Shown here: piece after piece, positions 59,745-64,000 of the stretch
Layout of the letters: each line of letters starts with the position of its first letter
Numbering within the stretch: the first letter of the stretch is position 1
From: Bacillus gobiensis
GTDB taxonomy: Bacteria; Bacillota; Bacilli; Bacillales; Bacillaceae
DNA length: 64,000 nucleotides
NCBI RefSeq assembly: GCF_001278705.1
Contig: NZ_CP012600.1
Span: 3,287,917-3,351,916, forward strand
Direction of reading: 5' to 3'
Made by a program: the position numbers and the translations under genes
The notes under the pieces: generated by a model
Told to the model about the DNA's origin: nothing
The model's input: only the letters and a program-made list of their open reading frames with translations
The model's database searches: none

Positions 59745-61325
59745 TTGTCAGGTTTTCATAAAGACGGAAAGTTTTGCAAGCAGGTTTTTCCGATTGCTGG
59801 TTCTACAGAAAATCAGCTGTCTAAGTCTCCTATCCTAGGTGGGCAACCTAACCGAAATTTCCCAAGCAGTATTGGAGGAGGCGCTCAAGTTACACAGTTT
59901 CGTACCTTCAGTAGAAAAGAAGTTAGGCAGTTTTGCGATTATGATCCTAGCAGAGATTTCGACCGTTGTTTAAGAGAACATCAAAATGTTGAGCCTTCGG
60001 TTTGGACCAGGGAACAAGCAGAACAAATTCGAATCACTCCAGACAACGTTACGAATGTAATCAACGAACCATTCCCGAGAATATCAGCAGACTTATGGAT
60101 TTGGGATATGTGGCCATTAACAACTAGAGATGGTTCGATTGCTGTTCTCCCAGGCGGCTGGAGAGTACTTTTTGCTCTATCAGCGCCCCGCAGCGTATTA
60201 CCTGGCCAGCGTCATGACGTGGCAAGAATTGCGTACTGGTATTCTAGAGATGGTCTTGACTGGATCCAAGGAGGAGAAGTCTTCCCGCCTGGAACAGCAT
60301 TAGGTTCCCGTCAATGGGCAGGTTCTACAATGCTGGACAATGATGGAACGGTATATTTCTTTTATACTGCAACCGGCAGACGAGGTGAGACCGAAACCAC
60401 ATTTGAACAGCGAATTGCTCTTGCAAGCAGCGATGTTTTTTCTGATCTCAATGGGGTTCTATTTGATAACTTTTCAGCGCACCAAATTATTTTAGAGCCA
60501 GATGGAGTGCTGTATCAAACACAAGAACAATCCAGCGGCGGCATTATTTATGCTTTCCGTGACCCATTTTTCTTTAAAGATCCAGCAACAGGCTGTGAAT
60601 ACTTGTTATTCGAGGGAAATGTCGGGGGCACTGCTGATGAAATTGATTGCGGACCAGGTGTACCACCAGAAGCTAATCAATTTTCGGGAAATATCGGAAT
60701 TGCCCTTCTTCAAAATGATAACTTTACTGAATGGGAGCTGCTTCCAGCTTTACTTGAAGCGACTTGTTTAAATCAACAAACAGAACGACCTCATATCGTT
60801 GTCAGAGACGGTCTTTACTATTTATTCACGGACTCCCACGAGTTTACATTTGCACCTGGACTTGAACCAGGACCTGGACCAGATGGTTTGTACGGGTTTG
60901 TAGCCGATGCACTTCGGGGAGATTACATTCCGTTAAATGACGGGGGACTTGTCATTACAAACCCACCTCAAGAGCCATTCCAAGCATATTCTTGGCTAGT
61001 TCTTCCAGACTTTACCGTTCTTAGCTTCATTGATAACTTTAACCTGCAGGGTATTCCGATTCAACAAGTTGGTACTCTTCCAGCCGAATTCCAATTCGCT
61101 CACTTTGGAGGTACCCTTGCCCCAACTATCCAATTAGCAGTTGATGGTGCAACCACTCAAATTGTTAATGAATTGCAATTCGGGTTAATGACGGTATCGC
61201 AAACAGAAAGCCCGAAATGTGATTTAGAATGTCCGGTAATTGAAGGTGGAGCTAGTGATGGAAAAGCCTTCGACAAACTGGATAAAATTTTTAAAGTGTA
61301 TAAAAATTTATTTGATTTGAAATAG
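59745..61325 (+). CDS. GH68 family fructan enzyme (levansucrase/invertase type) without signal peptide
   Basis: The 526-aa protein (TTG start, AAAGGGTG upstream) has the GH68 catalytic set: nucleophile Asp121 in WDMWPL, stabiliser Asp273 in FRDPFFF and acid/base Glu347 in QTERPHIVV. In the acid/base loop family members usually have an E-x-E-R-P-like order, and QTERPH keeps the key Glu-Arg. The five-bladed propeller spans about 110-490. Residues 1-60 show no signal peptide and no hydrophobic segment (FHKDGKFCKQVFPIAGSTEN), though almost all known levansucrases are secreted. It may be exported by another route, act inside, or be associated with spores. A C-terminal helix with Cys-rich text (CDLECP) is unusual. 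It follows the gut operon after its terminator. Confidence 0.85.
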   Translation: MSGFHKDGKFCKQVFPIAGSTENQLSKSPILGGQPNRNFPSSIGGGAQVTQFRTFSRKEVRQFCDYDPSRDFDRCLREHQNVEPSVWTREQAEQIRITPDNVTNVINEPFPRISADLWIWDMWPLTTRDGSIAVLPGGWRVLFALSAPRSVLPGQRHDVARIAYWYSRDGLDWIQGGEVFPPGTALGSRQWAGSTMLDNDGTVYFFYTATGRRGETETTFEQRIALASSDVFSDLNGVLFDNFSAHQIILEPDGVLYQTQEQSSGGIIYAFRDPFFFKDPATGCEYLLFEGNVGGTADEIDCGPGVPPEANQFSGNIGIALLQNDNFTEWELLPALLEATCLNQQTERPHIVVRDGLYYLFTDSHEFTFAPGLEPGPGPDGLYGFVADALRGDYIPLNDGGLVITNPPQEPFQAYSWLVLPDFTVLSFIDNFNLQGIPIQQVGTLPAEFQFAHFGGTLAPTIQLAVDGATTQIVNELQFGLMTVSQTESPKCDLECPVIEGGASDGKAFDKLDKIFKVYKNLFDLK

Positions 61326-61365
61326 ATGATCCGTGTCCCCTAATTTTTAAAATAAAGTATAAGTC

Positions 61366-61412
61366 GGGCAGTTTTCACCTATTCTTCTGAGTAGGGGCTA
61401 ACTGCCCGTTTA
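61366..61412 (+). terminator. Terminator of the GH68 gene
   Basis: CGGGCAGTT / AACTGCCCG stem (25-nt internal loop region) followed by TTTATG. Confidence 0.6.
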
Positions 61413-61457
61413 TGTGTGATAAATCTTCACAATCGTGGCTTTACCCCTTTTCACCAC

Positions 61458-62228
61458 CTAAAACGCATAATTTGTAACGCCGCCATCAACAAATAAGTTT
61501 TGCCCAGTGATATAACTCGCACCATCCGAACAAAACATAATAACAGGTGCAATAAGTTCCTCCAGCTGTCCCAACCTTCTCATAGGAGTCCTTTTCTCGA
61601 TAAGCGTCCGAAACTCTTCGTTTTCCAGTGATTTTTCGTTCAGAGACGTTTTGAAAAACCAAGGGCTGATCGCATTTACAGTAATGCCTTGCTCTGCCCA
61701 CTCATTGGCCAGCTGCCTGGTCAGTTGCACAACGCCTGCTTTGCTTGGTCCGTACGGGGTTCCTGATGAAAGACTAAGAGAAGAGGCCACAGAGGCAACA
61801 TTGACGATCCTTCCATACTTTTGCTCTGCCATATGCTTACCGACTGCCTTTGACATAAGAAATACAGACTTGAAATTGACATTCATTACTTTCTCCCAGT
61901 CGTCCTCCGATATATTGAACGCCGTTTCCCTTACACTCGTCCCCGCATTGTTTATTAAAATATCAATTTGGCCAAAACGGTTCATTGCTTGATTGACTGT
62001 CTCTTGTACTGAGTCACTGTCTGTTACGTCACAAACCATTGCCAGCGTTTCCTTTCCTGAATGATTAGTAATTTCCGCAGCTGCTTGTTCTAATTCTTCT
62101 AACGTTCGCGCCACTAACACGACATTAGCCCCCGCATTAGCCAGCCCCTCTGCAAGTGTTCTTCCGATACCTCTGCCAGCTCCTGTGATCAACGCTACTT
62201 TTCCATTTAAATTGAAATTTGCTTCCAT
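61458..62228 (-). CDS. Short-chain dehydrogenase/reductase (gluconate-5-dehydrogenase-like)
   Basis: This 256-aa SDR has TGAGRGIGRT, NNAG, catalytic Ser in VASVASSL and YGPSK, and ends FVDGGVTNYAF. The pattern resembles gluconate or ketogluconate 5-dehydrogenases and glucose 1-dehydrogenase-like SDRs. It runs leftward, convergent with the GH68 gene. Given its position near fructose and glucitol genes a sugar acid substrate is possible, but nothing fixes it. Confidence 0.82.
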   Translation of the reverse strand: MEANFNLNGKVALITGAGRGIGRTLAEGLANAGANVVLVARTLEELEQAAAEITNHSGKETLAMVCDVTDSDSVQETVNQAMNRFGQIDILINNAGTSVRETAFNISEDDWEKVMNVNFKSVFLMSKAVGKHMAEQKYGRIVNVASVASSLSLSSGTPYGPSKAGVVQLTRQLANEWAEQGITVNAISPWFFKTSLNEKSLENEEFRTLIEKRTPMRRLGQLEELIAPVIMFCSDGASYITGQNLFVDGGVTNYAF

Positions 62229-62696
62229 TTCTTCTGAACACCTCCAAAAAGAAGTAAGTTATATCAATTATATCTCTTTATCAATTGCTGCTTCCACATT
62301 CTGATTCGACAACTATAAGTTAGTTCGGATATAGTAATGCGATGAACCCTCAAAATTGAATAAAACAAACTTAAAAACCCTTTACAGTCGTCGCAAAGAG
62401 TTCCCTTTATATTACATATCCTTTTGAATATATTTAGTTTATTTTTTGAAAAATTGAACATTTTTTATAACATTGACATAAAGTTGAGATGCTTATATCA
62501 TCATTGACATTGAGGGTAATCATTCATTGACATGCAAATAAGTATCATCATTCTTTTCGTCTTAGAAATTGATTAGTTTTTTAACTAGTCAATTTCTGAG
62601 GCGTTTTTTATCTTTAAAAATTTTATAGAGGTAAGCCCCCACTTATAAGCGAAGCATAGGTGGGATATTCTAAACTATTAAGGAGGTTTTCGCATA
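62229..62696. other. Intergenic region with terminator-like and IS605-like hairpins before yitT
   Basis: At 62558-62609 a long stem (CGTCTTAGAAATTGA / TCAATTTCTGAGGCG, with G-U pairs, plus inner TAGTT/AACTA) is followed by TTTTTT. No rightward gene precedes it, so it may be a leader attenuator of the YitT gene or end a small RNA. At 62636-62665 is a hairpin related to 32067-32096. The left part is AT-rich, with no gene seen. Confidence 0.5.
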
Positions 62697-63554
62697 TTGA
62701 AAACAATTTATAAAGATATCCTTTTAATTATTGTTGGAGCATTTCTTGTTGCTGCTTCTATTGATTTTTTTGTGATCCCAAATAAGTTAGGGGACGGAAG
62801 TACGGTTGGTATAGCTCTGGTTTTATATTATTTATTTCATATACCTACAAGCGTCAGTACGTTTATCGTTAATCTTATTTTTATTGCTTTAGCTTATAAA
62901 TTTTTAACGAAAAAGACGATTCTTTATACTGTACTAGGTACTATTATGACCTCTGTTTTCCTTAGTATTGTAAGCTTTATTCCATTTGCAGTTCATGACA
63001 TGATTTTAGGTATTGTGTTTGGTGCGGTATTAATGGGGACAGGATTAGCGCTGATTTTTATTGCTGAAGGATCTACTGGCGGAACTACTCTTTTAGCCTA
63101 TTTATTAAATTATACAAAAGGCTATAACATTTCAAAAAGCATGTTCTATATGGACAGTGTCATTATATTAGCTTCTGTATTCGCTATCGGTATCAATAAC
63201 ACACTTTATACGTTTATATTTGTTTATTTGTCCGCTAAAATAGTTGATTTAGTAATTGAGGGCTTCCACAATAAAAAAGCAATGACTATTATGTCTGATA
63301 AATATGAAGAAATTGCTCAGGTCATTACTAGTGAATTTGGGAATGCCGCAACCATTTTTTATGGATATGGATACTATGTTAATAAAGATAAACGAATTAT
63401 CTATGTTGTAATTAAAAAGAATGAACTGCTAAAAATCAAAAAGAATGTACAAAAAATCGACCCTGCTTCCTTTATTGTTATCCATGAGGTAAAAGAAGTG
63501 GTAGGAGGAAAATTCGGCTTTGCAGGTTATCCTTCTATTAATAAAGGGAGATAA
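62697..63554 (+). CDS. yitT: YitT-family membrane protein
   Basis: The 285-aa protein starts at a TTG with AAGGAGG upstream. Five to six membrane helices in the N-terminal two thirds carry the YitT pattern (GAFLVAASIDFFVIPNKLGD, EGSTGGTTLLAYLLNY), and a C-terminal DUF2179 domain follows (KKAMTIMSDKYEEIAQVITS, near residues 190-280). Family members are widespread in Bacillaceae, with an unclear role. The symbol is only by family. Confidence 0.85.
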   Translation: MKTIYKDILLIIVGAFLVAASIDFFVIPNKLGDGSTVGIALVLYYLFHIPTSVSTFIVNLIFIALAYKFLTKKTILYTVLGTIMTSVFLSIVSFIPFAVHDMILGIVFGAVLMGTGLALIFIAEGSTGGTTLLAYLLNYTKGYNISKSMFYMDSVIILASVFAIGINNTLYTFIFVYLSAKIVDLVIEGFHNKKAMTIMSDKYEEIAQVITSEFGNAATIFYGYGYYVNKDKRIIYVVIKKNELLKIKKNVQKIDPASFIVIHEVKEVVGGKFGFAGYPSINKGR

Positions 63555-63583
63555 AATGTTTTTTAAATTGTTTTAATGTGTGC

Positions 63584-63623
63584 AAAAAGGCTTTAAAAAC
63601 GTAAAAGTTTTTAGAGCTTTTTT
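63584..63623 (+). terminator. Terminator of the yitT gene
   Basis: AAAAAGGCTTTAAAAAC / GTTTTTAGAGCTTTTTT stem with a 6-nt loop. Confidence 0.85.
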
Positions 63624-63831
63624 GTGTGTTATTACTTAGTAAATTATTTATTAACATGCACAGGATCGGAACAATTTTATAATCCGCATGATCGAATACT
63701 GCCAGTGTTTACTTTTTGATAATTTTAAATATAAATCGTTTATTGTATAATTATTTCCAAACTCAAAATAAAGGACAATTGAAGTTGGATCGCCCCCTGG
63801 CTTTTGATAATCCAGCAAAAGGGAGAATGCT

Positions 63832-64000
63832 ATGAAGAACGATGCTATTATTCAATTTAAAAATGTGACAAAACAATTCGACAATGATCCAGCAGTTCTG
63901 AATCATGTAAGCTTTGAGATTGAGCGCGGGAAATTTTATACGCTCCTCGGCCCTTCCGGATGCGGGAAAACTACCATTCTAAGATTAATTGCCGGATTTA
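63832..64000 (+). CDS. potA: PotA-like polyamine ABC transporter ATPase, cut by window end
   Basis: The first 56 codons read [11 protein letters not shown], an aromatic A-loop (Phe/Asp context), and Walker [12 protein letters not shown] followed by ILRLIAGF. This is the start of a CUT1/MOI-type importer ATPase; the sequence ([20 protein letters not shown] in two parts) closely fits spermidine/putrescine PotA. GGGAGAA precedes the ATG and a TATAAT-like -10 is at 63746. The rest is outside the window, so closely related Ugp/Mal/Thi ATPases cannot be excluded. Confidence 0.7.
   Translation, partial: MKNDAIIQFKNVTKQFDNDPAVLNHVSFEIERGKFYTLLGPSGCGKTTILRLIAGF

Overview
The window reads as chromosomal DNA of a low-GC, spore-former-type Bacillota, most likely a member of the Bacillaceae. 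Supporting signs are AGGAGG-like ribosome sites, frequent TTG and GTG starts, many intrinsic terminators, CcpA (cre)-like sites, a SAM-I (S-box) riboswitch, and a gutR-gutB-gutP cluster arranged as in Bacillus subtilis. No rRNA, tRNA, CRISPR array or intact mobile element was recognised. The species cannot be named from the sequence alone.

Layout. 1-5 kb: a frameshifted FAD monooxygenase, an NCS1 nucleobase/allantoin-type permease, an array of 52-bp repeats and a small membrane protein. 4-8.7 kb: a LacI-family regulator facing an oligo-1,6-glucosidase and a GPH-family sugar symporter, with two LacI-type operators and a cre-like site in front. 8.7-15.2 kb: a leftward sulfur-amino-acid operon (GntR regulator, Cys/Met gamma-lyase-type enzyme, metN, metI, a zinc methyltransferase-like UROD-family protein, metQ and possibly a VOC protein) headed by a perfect 18-bp palindrome. 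15.4-18.3 kb: a dead CocE/NonD hydrolase gene facing a TetR regulator. 18.3-24.3 kb: a galactitol-type PTS operon (PRD regulator, IIA, IIB, IIC, PfkB kinase, class II aldolase, 48-aa membrane peptide). 24.4-29.3 kb: an Old Yellow Enzyme with a structured leader, then a field of gene remnants (YolD-like, VOC, alpha/beta hydrolase, luxS) and strong hairpins.

29.3-35.8 kb: a second methionine transporter (metN-metI-metQ) under a SAM-I riboswitch, preceded by a hydroxyacid dehydrogenase-type enzyme, an SDR, an aminotransferase and a decayed free-methionine-sulfoxide reductase gene. 36-41.5 kb: remnants (ATP-dependent DNA ligase, a frameshifted secreted protein, an SDR tail, a DnaN fragment), a secreted alpha/beta hydrolase, an SDR and a methyltransferase. 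41.5-46.5 kb: a tiny membrane peptide with an HTH protein, then two tandem polytopic membrane paralogues next to an OmpR-type two-component system. 46.7-48.5 kb: a decayed copper island with two broken csoR copies, each with its operator, plus a YdhK lipoprotein and a Cys-rich four-helix copper protein. 48.6-50.9 kb: a BlaI/M56-protease pair and a methyltransferase that share operator-like palindromes. 51-53.6 kb: DUF1259, cupin and P-loop kinase genes and an IS3 remnant. 53.8-61.3 kb: glucitol genes (gutR facing gutB and gutP) and a GH68 fructan enzyme lacking a signal peptide. 61.4-64 kb: an SDR, a YitT-family protein and the start of a potA-like ABC gene cut by the window edge.

Overall this looks like an accessory carbohydrate and sulfur catabolism region. 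It is unusually rich in pseudogenes: about fourteen broken or residual genes are readable. Candidates for a new system are the UROD-family methyltransferase inside a metNIQ operon, the aldolase-linked Gat-type PTS without a polyol dehydrogenase, the BlaI-controlled methyltransferase, and the tandem Cys-pair membrane proteins beside a sensor kinase. All of these are functional inferences.
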